Source of the DNA: Acidobacteriota bacterium
GTDB lineage: Bacteria; Acidobacteriota; Vicinamibacteria; Vicinamibacterales; UBA8438
Direction of reading: 5' to 3'
DNA: 44,862 nucleotides
NCBI GenBank assembly: GCA_026706755.1
Contig: JAPOYG010000102.1
Location: 1-44,862 of the forward strand
The notes beneath the pieces were generated by a model. It had not been told where the DNA came from. It did not search any database and was given only the letters and a program-made list of their open reading frames with translations. The position numbers and the translations under genes were made by a program. Position 1 is the first letter of the stretch. Each line of letters opens with the position of its first letter. Shown here piece by piece: positions 19,100 to 27,655 of the stretch.

Positions 19100-20221
19100 A
19101 TGCTGTTCGACTTCGAGGACCGCTGTTTCGACACGCCGACCGTCGATTCGGCGATGTCGTGGCGCGAGCAGATCCTGCTGTCGGGGTTGATTCACCTGCT
19201 CGTCGTGCTGGCCGTCCTGTTCGTGCCGGAACTCTCGTTCGTGCGGGATGCGGAGGCGCGGCGCGCGGAGCGCCTGGCCCAGCAGGCCGAACTGCTCGCG
19301 CAGGCGCAGCCCGCGGCTCCCGACACGGGCCGGCCCTTCATCTTCGTCCAGCCGCGCGTCGATCTCGAGGCCCCGGACGCCCGGCCGGACGCCCCGCTGT
19401 CCGATCAGGACCGGCGGGCCCAGTCCCCGTTCGCGTCCCTGGATCCCCGCAACCGCCTGCCGAACGCTCGTGGCAACTCGATGGAGTTCGTCGAGGCGGA
19501 GGATCCGAGCCTGGTGCTCGACGACGGTCCGCGCATCGGAGTCCCGGCCGACGCCAGCTCGCCGGACCCGGCGGACGTCCCCGAGCCCGATCCCCGGGTA
19601 GACGATCTGCTCGCGGCCGCGGCGGACGTGCCCCCCTCCCAGAGTCCCGAGGAACAGGACGAGCAGGCACCGGACGCGGAGCCCGCGGAGGAGGCGGACC
19701 CGAGCGTCGAGGAGCTGCTGGCGGAGGGTGCGCTCACCGTTCCGCGGCCGAGCGGCCGCCGCCGGGACCCGGACCCGCCCGATCGCCGCGCGGACCTCTT
19801 CGCGGACGGCCTGCTCGGGGGCAACCTGGGCGACCTGGGCCGCTACGTGCGGCGCGAGAGCTTCGGCAACGTCTACGGCGATACCGGCAATTTCGCGCCC
19901 TGGATTCAGTTCGACACCAAGGGAGTCGAGTTCGGCCCGTGGCTGCGGCGCTTCATCGCGCAGATCCGCCGCAACTGGTTCATCCCCTACGCCGCGCTGA
20001 GCATGCACGGGAACGTCCAGCTCACGTTCTACGTGCACCGGGACGGCACGATGACGGGGCTCACCGTCCGCCGGCCGTCGGCGGTGGATGCGTTCACGAA
20101 CTCGGCCTTCAACGCGCTGAAGTCCTCCAACCCGACCCGGCCGCTCCCGGCGGAGTACCCGGACGACCAGGCCTTCTTCACGGTCACCTTCTACTTCAAC
20201 GAGTCGCCGCCGCGGGCCTGA
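19100..20221 (+). CDS. TonB/TolA-like energy transducer protein
   Basis: A 373-residue inner-membrane-anchored periplasmic protein. One hydrophobic helix (about 27-46, LLSGLIHLLVVLAVLFV) follows a short cytoplasmic tail. A long proline- and acid-rich region (about 60-240) would span the periplasm. The C-terminal domain (about 275-373: FIAQIRRNWFIPYAALSM, then VQLTFYVHRDGTMTGL) resembles TonB C-terminal domains. Such proteins link inner-membrane proton motive force to outer-membrane receptors. No ExbB or ExbD gene is adjacent, so whether it is a true TonB, or a TolA-like or structural paralogue, is open. Confidence 0.8.
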   Translation: MLFDFEDRCFDTPTVDSAMSWREQILLSGLIHLLVVLAVLFVPELSFVRDAEARRAERLAQQAELLAQAQPAAPDTGRPFIFVQPRVDLEAPDARPDAPLSDQDRRAQSPFASLDPRNRLPNARGNSMEFVEAEDPSLVLDDGPRIGVPADASSPDPADVPEPDPRVDDLLAAAADVPPSQSPEEQDEQAPDAEPAEEADPSVEELLAEGALTVPRPSGRRRDPDPPDRRADLFADGLLGGNLGDLGRYVRRESFGNVYGDTGNFAPWIQFDTKGVEFGPWLRRFIAQIRRNWFIPYAALSMHGNVQLTFYVHRDGTMTGLTVRRPSAVDAFTNSAFNALKSSNPTRPLPAEYPDDQAFFTVTFYFNESPPRA

Positions 20222-20306
20222 CGGACGCCGGCGTCTGCCGGGAAGCGGAGGCGCGGCCCGACGCCGGCAAGCGACGGGGGCCGGCGAACGGCCCCGACAG
20301 CACTCG

Positions 20307-20402
20307 ATGGCGCTTCCGAACCGGACGCAGCAGGTCGGCTGGCTCGTGCTGCTGACGCTGCTCCTGGCTCTGGTCGTCCTCCGGTGGCTGGGGCTCGCCT
20401 GA
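20307..20402 (+). CDS. Predicted 31-residue single-helix membrane peptide
   Basis: ATG at 20307 opens a 31-codon frame starting MALPNRTQQVGWLVLL and ending in TGA at 20402. A polar, basic start is followed by one hydrophobic helix (GWLVLLTLLLALVVLRWLG). It lies between the TonB-like gene and miaA, and its 3' end overlaps the GTG start of miaA by 19 bases, which would allow coupling. I do not recognise a family. The clean membrane-helix pattern and tight placement support it; no strong ribosome site is visible. Confidence 0.5.
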   Translation: MALPNRTQQVGWLVLLTLLLALVVLRWLGLA

Positions 20403-21361
20403 CCCGCGGGCCGCGGCGGGTCGTTGCGGTCGTGGGCCCGACCGCATCCGGGAAGAGCACGCTCGGGGTGGCGCTCGCCCGCCGGCTGGGAGGCGAGGTC
20501 GTCAGTTGCGATTCGACCGCCGTCTACCGTGGACTGGACATCGGGACGGACAAGCTGCCCGGCGACCGACGCCGGGGCGTGCCGCATCACCTGGTCGACG
20601 TGGTCGAGCCGACCGAGCGCTACTCCGCGGCGCGCTACGCGCAGGCGGCCGCGGCGGCCGTCCGCGACATCGCCCGTCGGGGGCGGCTGCCGATAGTCGT
20701 CGGCGGGAGCGGACTCTACTATCGGGCGCTCACCCGCGGCCTGTTCCCGGGTCCCGGCCGGGACGACGCCCTGCGCGCGCGCCTGACCCGGGTCGCCCGC
20801 CGGCGCGGTCCGGACTGCCTCCGGCGGGCGCTGGCGCGTGTCGATCCGGCGTCGGCGGAGCGGATTCAGCCGCGGGACGAGAAACGCCTGATTCGCGCCC
20901 TCGAGGTGTTCCGCCTCACCGGCCGGCCGCTCACCGAGCACTTCGCCCGGACGCGGTCGCCGCTCGCCGACTACGAGGTGTCGGGCTTCGCCATCCGGCT
21001 CCCGCCGGCCGACACGGCACGGCGCGTGGCGGACCGCGTGGACGCCCAGTTCGCGGCCGGGCTGCTCGACGAGGTGCGCACGGCCCTCGCGGCGGGGCTT
21101 CCCGAGGACGCGCACCCGCTGGGCGGTCTCGTCTACCGGCAGGTCGTCGAGCACCTGCGGGGGGAACGCGACGAGCCGGCGACCCGCGAGGAGATCGTGC
21201 GGGAGAACCTGCGCTACGCGCGGCGGCAGTTGATCTGGTTCCGCAAAGAACCTAATCTACGCTGGATCCGAGTGCCGGGCGAGCATCCGAGCGCGCTCCC
21301 CGCCGTGCTCGGCAGCCTCTTCGACATGGAGCCGACCGACGTCGATGTCGAGCCGCGGTGA
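20384..21361 (+). CDS. miaA: tRNA dimethylallyltransferase MiaA
   Basis: Adds a dimethylallyl group to A37 of tRNAs reading UNN codons. The 325 residues begin with the P-loop GPTASGKST (about 18-26), followed by SCDSTAVYRGLDIGTDK and HHLVDVVEPTERYSAARYAQ, which mark the family, and GGSGLYYRALTRGLF. Start GTG 20384 is the only reasonable in-frame start ahead of the P-loop. Its 3' end overlaps hfq by 17 bases, the conserved miaA-hfq pairing. Confidence 0.95.
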   Translation: MAGARLTRGPRRVVAVVGPTASGKSTLGVALARRLGGEVVSCDSTAVYRGLDIGTDKLPGDRRRGVPHHLVDVVEPTERYSAARYAQAAAAAVRDIARRGRLPIVVGGSGLYYRALTRGLFPGPGRDDALRARLTRVARRRGPDCLRRALARVDPASAERIQPRDEKRLIRALEVFRLTGRPLTEHFARTRSPLADYEVSGFAIRLPPADTARRVADRVDAQFAAGLLDEVRTALAAGLPEDAHPLGGLVYRQVVEHLRGERDEPATREEIVRENLRYARRQLIWFRKEPNLRWIRVPGEHPSALPAVLGSLFDMEPTDVDVEPR

Positions 21362-21590
21362 GGCCGCGTCCGTCTCGCACCTGCAGGAGACCTTCCTCAA
21401 CGGCGCCCGCCGTGAGCGGCTGCAGGTGGTGATCCGCCTCATGGACGGGACCGAGGTCGACGGCCGCATCAAGAGCTTCGACCGCTTCTCCGTTCTCGTG
21501 GAGCACAACGGGGCGGACCACATGCTCTTCAAGCACGCGATCGCGCTGATTCGCCCCTTCGCCACCAATCTGCCGGGCGGCGCTTCGTAG
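21345..21590 (+). CDS. hfq: RNA chaperone Hfq
   Basis: Hexameric Sm-like protein that helps small RNAs pair with mRNAs. In 81 residues it has Sm1 (LQVVIRLMDGTEVDGRIKSF, about 26-45) and the Sm2 signature FKHAIALIRPF, where most Hfq proteins have YKHAIS; the KHA core (63-65) that lines the proximal RNA site is kept. The N-terminus LQETFLNGARRE also fits. Start ATG 21345 lies inside the end of miaA, so its own initiation is coupled. Confidence 0.93.
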   Translation: MSSRGEAASVSHLQETFLNGARRERLQVVIRLMDGTEVDGRIKSFDRFSVLVEHNGADHMLFKHAIALIRPFATNLPGGAS

Positions 21591-21605
21591 GCCCGGAGCC
21601 CCGGC

Positions 21606-22685
21606 ATGCTCGAGCCACCGGTTGGAGGCCCCCTGCGCGTGCGGCTCGAGGCGCGGGAGCGCGAGACCCTGGCGCCGTGGGCGGCGCGGGCCGGCGAGAG
21701 CCGGGGGCGCCTGCGGCCGGAGCCGGAGGATCCGATTCGGCCGGCCTTCCAGAGGGATCGCGACCGGATCGTGCACTCGAAGGCGTTCCGGCGGCTCAAG
21801 CACAAGACGCAGGTCTTCCTGGCCCCCACCGGCGACCATTACCGGACGCGGCTCACGCACACGCTCGAGGTGTCGCAGATTGCGCGGACCATCGCCAAGG
21901 TGCTCCGTCTCCACGAGGAGCTCACCGAGGCGATCGCCCTGGGACACGACCTGGGTCACACCCCGTTCGGACACGCCGGCGAGCGGGCGCTGCGCGGACT
22001 GGCGCCCGACGGCTTCAACCACTACGAGCAGAGCCTGCGCATCGTCGACGTGCTCGAGCGCGACGGACGCGGGCTGAACCTCTCCTGGGAGGTGCGCGAC
22101 GGGATCGCGAAGCACTCCAAGGGGAAGCGCGGAGCCCCGGTGGGTGCGTCCCCCGGACTGCGCGCGGCCACCCTCGAGGGTCAGGTGGCGCGCGTGGCCG
22201 ACATCATCGCGTACGTCAATCACGACATCGACGACGCGATCCGCGCCGGTATCCTGCAGGCGGCGGCCCTTCCCGCGGACGCGGTGGCGGTGCTCGGGCG
22301 CTCGTCGTCGCAACGGATCGGCCGCATGGTAACCGACGTCGTCGAGCAGAGCGTGCTGCGCCCGGAAGCACCGGAGATCGCCATGAGCGCCGAGGTACTG
22401 GAGGCGACGCTCTCGCTCCGGGAGTTCCTGTTCGCCGCCGTCTACGAGAACGACGCTGCGACGGGGGAGTTCGGCAAGGTCGCCGGCATCCTCGAGAGCC
22501 TCTGGAACCGGGTCCGGAGCGACCCGGCGCGCTTTCTCGACCGTGCCACCCTCGAGCGCGACGGCCTCGACGTCGCGTCGCGGGACTTCCTCGCGGGGAT
22601 GACGGATCGCTTCGCCATCGGACTCTTCGAGGAGCTGTTCGTCCCCCGCGGCTGGGGTGAGCGGGGCGGCTCGCGCGTGGTATAG
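21606..22685 (+). CDS. dgt: dGTPase-like HD-domain dNTP triphosphohydrolase
   Basis: Hydrolyses dNTPs to nucleoside and triphosphate, limiting dNTP pools. The 359 residues carry the HD phosphohydrolase metal motif: RLTHTLEVSQIARTIAK gives the first histidine, and ALGHDLGHTPFGHAGE gives the HD pair. AFRRLKHKTQVF and ISYVNHDIDD-like ADIIAYVNHDIDDAI are typical of the Dgt family. Start ATG 21606, 15 bases after hfq. Substrate preference among dNTPs cannot be read from sequence. The stop lies inside the TATAGT that probably starts the next operon. Confidence 0.92.
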   Translation: MLEPPVGGPLRVRLEARERETLAPWAARAGESRGRLRPEPEDPIRPAFQRDRDRIVHSKAFRRLKHKTQVFLAPTGDHYRTRLTHTLEVSQIARTIAKVLRLHEELTEAIALGHDLGHTPFGHAGERALRGLAPDGFNHYEQSLRIVDVLERDGRGLNLSWEVRDGIAKHSKGKRGAPVGASPGLRAATLEGQVARVADIIAYVNHDIDDAIRAGILQAAALPADAVAVLGRSSSQRIGRMVTDVVEQSVLRPEAPEIAMSAEVLEATLSLREFLFAAVYENDAATGEFGKVAGILESLWNRVRSDPARFLDRATLERDGLDVASRDFLAGMTDRFAIGLFEELFVPRGWGERGGSRVV

Positions 22686-22686
22686 T
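22681..22686 (+). promoter_or_regulatory. Probable -10 element for the yceD-rpmF-fab operon
   Basis: TATAGT overlaps the dgt stop codon and lies 26 bases before the ATG at 22713, an ideal distance for a short leader. A TGAGCG at about the right -35 place is a poor match. The leader contains an AAGGA just before the start codon. Confidence 0.5.
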
Positions 22687-22712
22687 GTCCGGTTCGCCCG
22701 CGGAGTCGAAGG

Positions 22713-23294
22713 ATGGCAGAGGAGGTTCGCTCCGGGGCAGGCGGGAAGCTGCTCCTCGATCTGAGCGCGCTGCGCCAGGGGGAGGCCAGGCTCGACCGCT
22801 CGTACGCGCCGGGCCTGTTTCCGCTTGGCCGGGGCGACGACCACTCGGTCGCCGCACCCGTGCGTCTGGCGCTCGCGATAGACCGCGACGGCGAGAGCTT
22901 CCGGTTGCGGGGGGGCCTCGGCACCGCGCTCGAGCTCGGCTGCTCGCGGTGCTTGGCGCGCTTCGAGATGACGGTCGACATCGACCTCGACGTACTGTAC
23001 CTGCCGCAGCGGGCCAACGCGGGCGAGGGAGAGCTCGAGATCGCCGACGACGACCTGAGCACGGCGTTCTATCGGGACGAGGAGCTCGACCTGGGGCATC
23101 TGATCCGGGAGCAACTGCAACTGGCGGTGCCGATGAAGCCGCTCTGCCGCGCGACGTGCCGCGGGCTGTGCGCCGTGTGCGGGATCGATCGGAACGTGGA
23201 ACGCTGCGACTGCGAGACGGTATGGCGCGATCCGCGCCTCGAGGCACTGCGCGCCCTGCGGCCCGCGGGACGCCCGGGCTCGGAGGGAAGCTGA
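22713..23294 (+). CDS. DUF177 (YceD-like) protein upstream of rpmF
   Basis: A 193-residue cytosolic protein of the DUF177 family, almost always encoded just before rpmF; YceD has been linked to 23S rRNA processing or ribosome assembly. Four to six cysteines in CSRCLARF and CRATCRGLCAVCG form the family's probable metal site. The acidic middle part (ADDDLSTAFYRDEELDLGHLIREQL) is also typical. Start ATG 22713, preceded by AAGGA. rpmF follows after 15 bases. Confidence 0.88.
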   Translation: MAEEVRSGAGGKLLLDLSALRQGEARLDRSYAPGLFPLGRGDDHSVAAPVRLALAIDRDGESFRLRGGLGTALELGCSRCLARFEMTVDIDLDVLYLPQRANAGEGELEIADDDLSTAFYRDEELDLGHLIREQLQLAVPMKPLCRATCRGLCAVCGIDRNVERCDCETVWRDPRLEALRALRPAGRPGSEGS

Positions 23295-23309
23295 GCAGGG
23301 ACGAAGAGG

Positions 23310-23492
23310 ATGGCGAATCCGAAGCGACGACATTCCAAGGCACGCACCGCGAAGCGTCGGGCGCATGACGCGCTGACGCCGGCCGGCCGAGGCGTATGCC
23401 CGCAGTGTCACGAGCCGAAGCTCCCGCACGTGGTCTGCCCGCACTGCGGCTACTACCGGGGCCGGCAGGTGCTTCCGGTCAAGGAAGAGTGA
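23310..23492 (+). CDS. rpmF: Ribosomal protein bL32
   Basis: Large-subunit ribosomal protein of 60 residues. The N-terminus [20 protein letters not shown] is diagnostic. Cys30, Cys33, Cys43 and Cys46 form a zinc ribbon, so this is the zinc-binding (C+) type. Start ATG 23310 is preceded by GAGGA. Between rpmF and fabD many bacteria have plsX and fabH; here only 89 bases without a gene lie there. Confidence 0.96.
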   Translation: MANPKRRHSKARTAKRRAHDALTPAGRGVCPQCHEPKLPHVVCPHCGYYRGRQVLPVKEE

Positions 23493-23581
23493 TCCCCGCG
23501 GGTCGCCCGACTCCTCCGCCAGACCCCCCCGTGACGCTGCCTCGCCCGGCCGCCGGCGCGGTCGGGGCGATGGAGTGACCG

Positions 23582-24514
23582 ATGATTGCGTTCGTGTTTC
23601 CGGGCCAGGGCTCGCAGCGCGCCGGCATGGGGAAGGCGCTCGCGGCCGAATACCCCGTCTGCCGGGAAGCGTTCGAGCAGGCGGACGACGTGCTCGGCGA
23701 GCCGCTCGGTCGGCTGTGCTTCGAGGGGCCGGCGGAACGGCTCGCCCTCACGGAGAACACGCAACCGGCCGTGCTGGCGATGAGCATCGCCGTCCACCGC
23801 GTTCTCGCGGCCCGCGGACATGCCCCGGCCCTGGTGGCCGGCCACAGCCTCGGCGAGTACTCGGCTCACGTGGCGGCCGGGACGCTGGGGTACGCGGACG
23901 CGCTGCGCACCGTGCGCCGCCGCGGCGTCTACATGCAGGAGGCGGTACCGGTGGGGCAGGGAGCGATGGCCGCGGTCCTCGAACTGGAGACGGATCGGGT
24001 TCGTCAGGCGTGCGCGGATGCGGCCGGCGGCGACGTGGTGAGCGTGGCGAACGTGAACGCGCCCGGTCAGGTGGTCATCGCGGGGACGCGCGAGGCGGTC
24101 GCGCGCGCGGGGGAGCGGGCGCGGGAGCTCGGGGCGCGGCGCGTGCTGCCGCTCGACGTCAGCGCCCCGTTCCACTGCGCGCTGATGAAGCCTGCCGAGG
24201 AGCGGCTGGCGCGGGACCTCCGGGCGCTCGTCGTTGCCGATCCCGACGTGCCGGTCGTGGCCAACGTGGACGCCGAGCCGAAGCGAGGGGCGGCGGAGGC
24301 GGTCGACGCCCTCATCCGCCAGGTGAGCGCGCCGGTGCAGTGGGAGGCGGTGGTGCGCCGCATGGCCGAGGACGGGGTGACGACGTTCATCGAGGTCGGG
24401 CCCGGCAAGGTCCTGAGCCGCCTCGTTCGGCAGACGCTGCCCGCCGCGCGGGTGGCGCAGGTGAACGACGTGCGCAGCCTCGAGGCGGCGGGGGCGCTGC
24501 TGGCGGGACCATGA
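23582..24514 (+). CDS. fabD: Malonyl-CoA:ACP transacylase FabD
   Basis: Loads malonate onto acyl carrier protein for fatty acid elongation. In 310 residues it shows VFPGQGSQRAGMGK at the start, the nucleophile motif GHSLGEYSA (Ser89), and the catalytic His198 in FHCALM; VANVNAPGQVVIAG and IEVGPGKVLSRL are also family blocks. Start ATG 23582, with GGAG 7 bases upstream. The stop overlaps fabG as ATGA. Confidence 0.96.
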   Translation: MIAFVFPGQGSQRAGMGKALAAEYPVCREAFEQADDVLGEPLGRLCFEGPAERLALTENTQPAVLAMSIAVHRVLAARGHAPALVAGHSLGEYSAHVAAGTLGYADALRTVRRRGVYMQEAVPVGQGAMAAVLELETDRVRQACADAAGGDVVSVANVNAPGQVVIAGTREAVARAGERARELGARRVLPLDVSAPFHCALMKPAEERLARDLRALVVADPDVPVVANVDAEPKRGAAEAVDALIRQVSAPVQWEAVVRRMAEDGVTTFIEVGPGKVLSRLVRQTLPAARVAQVNDVRSLEAAGALLAGP

Positions 24515-25278
24515 CGCCGCGATCGGTGGGAACGCCCATGGTCGACCTCACGGGCCGCGTGGCGCTGGTGACCGGCGCCTCCCGGGGAATCGGACGGGCG
24601 GTGGCGCTCCGACTGGCCGCGGCCGGCGCCTCCGTGGTCGCCGGGGCCCGCGCGGACCACGCGGAGGAAGTTGTGCGCGAGGCGGTCGCGGCTGGCGGCG
24701 CGGCGCTCTCCGTCGGTCTGGACGTGACCGACGCGGACAGCGTGCGGCGGGCGGTGCAGGCGGCGTTGGACGGCTTCGGCCGGGTCGACATCCTGGTCAA
24801 CAACGCCGGCATCGTGAGCGACCAGCTCACGGTGCGCATGAAGCCGGCGGCATGGAACGCCGTGCTGGCCACGAATCTGACGGGCGCGTTCACCTGTTGC
24901 CAGATGGTGCTGCGCCCGATGCTGAAGCAGCGGTCGGGGCGCATCATCAACGTCGGGTCCGTCGTCGGGCAGTCCGGCAACGCGGGGCAGGCGAACTACG
25001 CGGCGACGAAGGCGGGGCTGACCGGGTTCACGAAGTCGCTGGCGCAAGAGGTGGCCTCGCGGGGCATCACCGTCAACGTGGTGGCGCCGGGCATGATCGA
25101 CACGGACATGATAGGCGGGCTGGACGAACGCGCGCGCGAGGCGATGGAAGGTCGGATCCCGCAGGGTCGCCTGGGAAGACCGGACGACGTGGCGGCCGCG
25201 GTGTGCTTTCTCGCGTCCGACGATGCGTCGTATATTACGGGGCAGGTCCTCGGCGTCAATGGCGGGATGTACATGTAG
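24511..25278 (+). CDS. fabG: 3-oxoacyl-ACP reductase FabG
   Basis: NADPH-dependent reductase of the fatty acid cycle, SDR family, 255 residues. It shows cofactor motif TGASRGIGRA, the NNAG motif, and the catalytic Ser150, Tyr163 and Lys167 in NVGSVVGQSGNAGQANYAAT. The C-terminal ITGQVLGVNGGMYM is the usual FabG ending. ATG 24511 overlaps the fabD stop; ATG 24538 would also give a complete enzyme. acpP follows after 12 bases. Confidence 0.95.
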   Translation: MTPRSVGTPMVDLTGRVALVTGASRGIGRAVALRLAAAGASVVAGARADHAEEVVREAVAAGGAALSVGLDVTDADSVRRAVQAALDGFGRVDILVNNAGIVSDQLTVRMKPAAWNAVLATNLTGAFTCCQMVLRPMLKQRSGRIINVGSVVGQSGNAGQANYAATKAGLTGFTKSLAQEVASRGITVNVVAPGMIDTDMIGGLDERAREAMEGRIPQGRLGRPDDVAAAVCFLASDDASYITGQVLGVNGGMYM

Positions 25279-25290
25279 GAGGCTGGTTGC

Positions 25291-25593
25291 ATGGCGGTTG
25301 CTGACAAGGTCAAGGAGATCATCGTCGAGCATTTGGGCGTGGACGAGGACGAGGTGACGCCGGACGCGTCCTTTGTCGAGGACTTGGGCGCCGACTCGCT
25401 CGACACCGTCGAGCTGGTCATGCAGCTCGAAGAAGAGTTCAAGCTCGACATCCCCGACGAGGACGCCGAGAAGATCACTCGCGTCCGGGAGGCCATCGAG
25501 TACATCGAGTCGCACGCGGGCCGCAGCAGCAGCGGCAGCAGCGGCGACGCCGAGACCGGCAAGGTGGCGTCCGAATCGACCGACGAAGGCTAG
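25291..25593 (+). CDS. acpP: Acyl carrier protein with a C-terminal Ser/Gly/acidic tail
   Basis: Carries the growing acyl chain on a phosphopantetheine arm attached to Ser36 in [10 protein letters not shown]. Residues 1-77 are a normal acidic ACP ([20 protein letters not shown] onward). About 22 further residues ([20 protein letters not shown] and on) make a low-complexity tail that most ACPs of 77-80 residues lack. Start ATG 25291 with AGGAGG upstream. Placement between fabG and fabF is standard. Confidence 0.95.
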   Translation: MAVADKVKEIIVEHLGVDEDEVTPDASFVEDLGADSLDTVELVMQLEEEFKLDIPDEDAEKITRVREAIEYIESHAGRSSSGSSGDAETGKVASESTDEG

Positions 25594-25598
25594 GACCT

Positions 25599-26843
25599 TT
25601 GCAGAGGCGCGTCGTCGTCACCGGAGTCGGGCTGGTGTCGTCGCTCGGTATCGGGACCGAGCCGACCTGGGAGTCGCTGTGCGCCGGTCGGAGCGGCATC
25701 GGCGAGATTACCCACTTCGATGCTTCCGCATTCGCATCCCGCATCGCCGGCGAGGTCAAGGATTTCGACCCTCTGCAGTTCGTCAACCGGAAAGACGTCA
25801 AGAAGATGGACGTCTTCATCCAGTACGCCATCGCCGCCTCGGAGTTCGCCCTCTGTGACGCCGGCCTGAAGGCAGCGCAGCCCCTCGGCCCCGAGGTGGG
25901 CGTGTTCATCGCCTCGGGAATCGGCGGCTTCAGCACGATCGAGCGCGAGCATCAGTCCCTGTTGCGGGGCGGGCCCCGCAAGATCTCGCCGTTCTTCATC
26001 CCGTCCGCAATCATCAACCTCGCCGCGGGGCAGGTTTCCATTCGCTTCGGCGCGCGGGGGCCCAACTCCGCCACCTGCACGGCCTGCTCGGCATCGGCGC
26101 ATGCGATCGGCGACGCCTTCGAGATCGTGCGGCGCGGTACGGCCGAGGCGATGATCGCGGGCGGCTCCGAAGCGGCCATCACGCCCCTCGGCGTGGGCGG
26201 CTTCGCGGCAATGCGAGCCCTCTCGACGCGCAACGACGAGCCGCAGCGGGCCAGCCGCCCGTTCGACCGGGACCGGGACGGCTTCATCATCGGCGAGGGC
26301 GCCGGCGTCGTGGTGCTCGAGGAGCTCGAGCGCGCCCGCCGGCGGGGCGCGTCGATCTATGCGGAGCTCGTGGGCTACGGGATGTCGGCTGATGCCTTCC
26401 ACGTGACGGCGCCAGCCGAGGACGGCGACGGCGCGGTCCGCGTGATGAGCGCGGCCCTCGAGCAGGCCGCGGTAGCCCCCGAGCAGGTCGACTACATCAA
26501 CGCCCACGGCACCTCGACTCCGTACAACGATCGCCTCGAGACGCTCGCCATCAAGCGCTGCCTGGGTGCCCGCGCCTCCACCGTCGCGATCTCGTCGACC
26601 AAGTCGATGACGGGACACCTGCTCGGGGCGGCCGGCGGGCTCGAAGCGGGCATCACCGCGCTCGCCGTCCGGGAGCAGATCGCTCCGCCGACCATCAACC
26701 TCGAGAACCCCGACCCGGCGTGCGACCTGGACTACGTGCCGAACGAATCCCGGCCGCTGTCGATCGGTTACGCCCTCTCGAACTCGTTCGGCTTCGGCGG
26801 CACGAACGCCAGCCTGCTCCTCAAGAGGTACGAAGACACGTGA
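25599..26843 (+). CDS. fabF: 3-oxoacyl-ACP synthase II FabF
   Basis: Condensing enzyme that extends acyl-ACP with malonyl-ACP. The 414 residues contain the Cys-His-His triad: Cys163 in [12 protein letters not shown], His303 in HGTSTPYND and His340 in [26 protein letters not shown] closes the protein. Start is TTG 25599, five bases after acp[16 protein letters not shown] follows at once as expected. Its stop overlaps etfB as GTGA, joining fatty acid synthesis to electron-transfer flavoprotein expression. Confidence 0.95.
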   Translation: MQRRVVVTGVGLVSSLGIGTEPTWESLCAGRSGIGEITHFDASAFASRIAGEVKDFDPLQFVNRKDVKKMDVFIQYAIAASEFALCDAGLKAAQPLGPEVGVFIASGIGGFSTIEREHQSLLRGGPRKISPFFIPSAIINLAAGQVSIRFGARGPNSATCTACSASAHAIGDAFEIVRRGTAEAMIAGGSEAAITPLGVGGFAAMRALSTRNDEPQRASRPFDRDRDGFIIGEGAGVVVLEELERARRRGASIYAELVGYGMSADAFHVTAPAEDGDGAVRVMSAALEQAAVAPEQVDYINAHGTSTPYNDRLETLAIKRCLGARASTVAISSTKSMTGHLLGAAGGLEAGITALAVREQIAPPTINLENPDPACDLDYVPNESRPLSIGYALSNSFGFGGTNASLLLKRYEDT

Positions 26844-27610
26844 AGATCGCCGTCTGCATCAAGCAGGTCGTCACCCGCGACTGGCCCTTGCGCATCGACG
26901 AATCGGCGGGTTGGGTCCGCGACGGAGACGCGAGCTTCGAGATGAACGAGCCGGACGCCTACGCCCTCGAGGAGGGACTGCGGCTCAAGGAGCGGCACGG
27001 GGGCGAGGTGGTCGTCTGCTCGGCCGGTCCCGCACGCGTCGCCCAGGTGATCCGGGAGGCGCTGGCCCGCGGTGCCGACCGGGCGATACACGTGGTGAGC
27101 GAGGATCTGCCCACCGCGGACGCGGGTGTCGTGGCGGAGGCTCTCGCCGCGGCGCTCCGCGACGAATCGTTCGACCTGGTGCTGACGGGCCTGCAGTCGG
27201 ACGATCAGGGATTCGGGGAGACCGGCGTGATCCTGGCGGATCGGCTCGGGCTGCCGCACGCCACCATCATCATGGAGATCGCGGCCGACGGCGACGGCGA
27301 GGGTCGTATCCGCGTGAAGCGGGAGCTCGAGGGCGGCTGGTTCCAGTGGCTCTCGATGCCGACCCCGGCCCTGCTGACGATCCAGAGCGGGATCAACCAG
27401 CTTCGCTATGCCACGCTGCGCGGCATCATGGCGGCCAAACGAAAGGAAGTTCGGACCGTGCCGTTCGCGTCTCCACCGCCATCCGCCTGGAACATCGTCG
27501 CCCTCCGCGTGCCGGTCAAGGACAAGCAGACACGGTTCGTCGACGGCCCGCCCGAGGCGGCGGCGGCCGAGCTCGTCCGGCTGCTGCGCGACGAGGCGCG
27601 CGCCCTCTGA
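26840..27610 (+). CDS. etfB: Electron transfer flavoprotein beta subunit
   Basis: Beta subunit of the heterodimeric ETF that takes electrons from acyl-CoA dehydrogenases. The 256 residues begin with [19 protein letters not shown] and include the AMP/FAD-binding loop region [31 protein letters not shown] and the family block [13 protein letters not shown]. Start GTG 26840 overlaps the fabF stop, and etfA follows after 45 bases. No acyl-CoA dehydrogenase gene is adjacent. Confidence 0.94.
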   Translation: MKIAVCIKQVVTRDWPLRIDESAGWVRDGDASFEMNEPDAYALEEGLRLKERHGGEVVVCSAGPARVAQVIREALARGADRAIHVVSEDLPTADAGVVAEALAAALRDESFDLVLTGLQSDDQGFGETGVILADRLGLPHATIIMEIAADGDGEGRIRVKRELEGGWFQWLSMPTPALLTIQSGINQLRYATLRGIMAAKRKEVRTVPFASPPPSAWNIVALRVPVKDKQTRFVDGPPEAAAAELVRLLRDEARAL

Positions 27611-27655
27611 CGGCGATCCAGTCACGCCCCTCCCGCGGAAGGATGACAGTGAACG

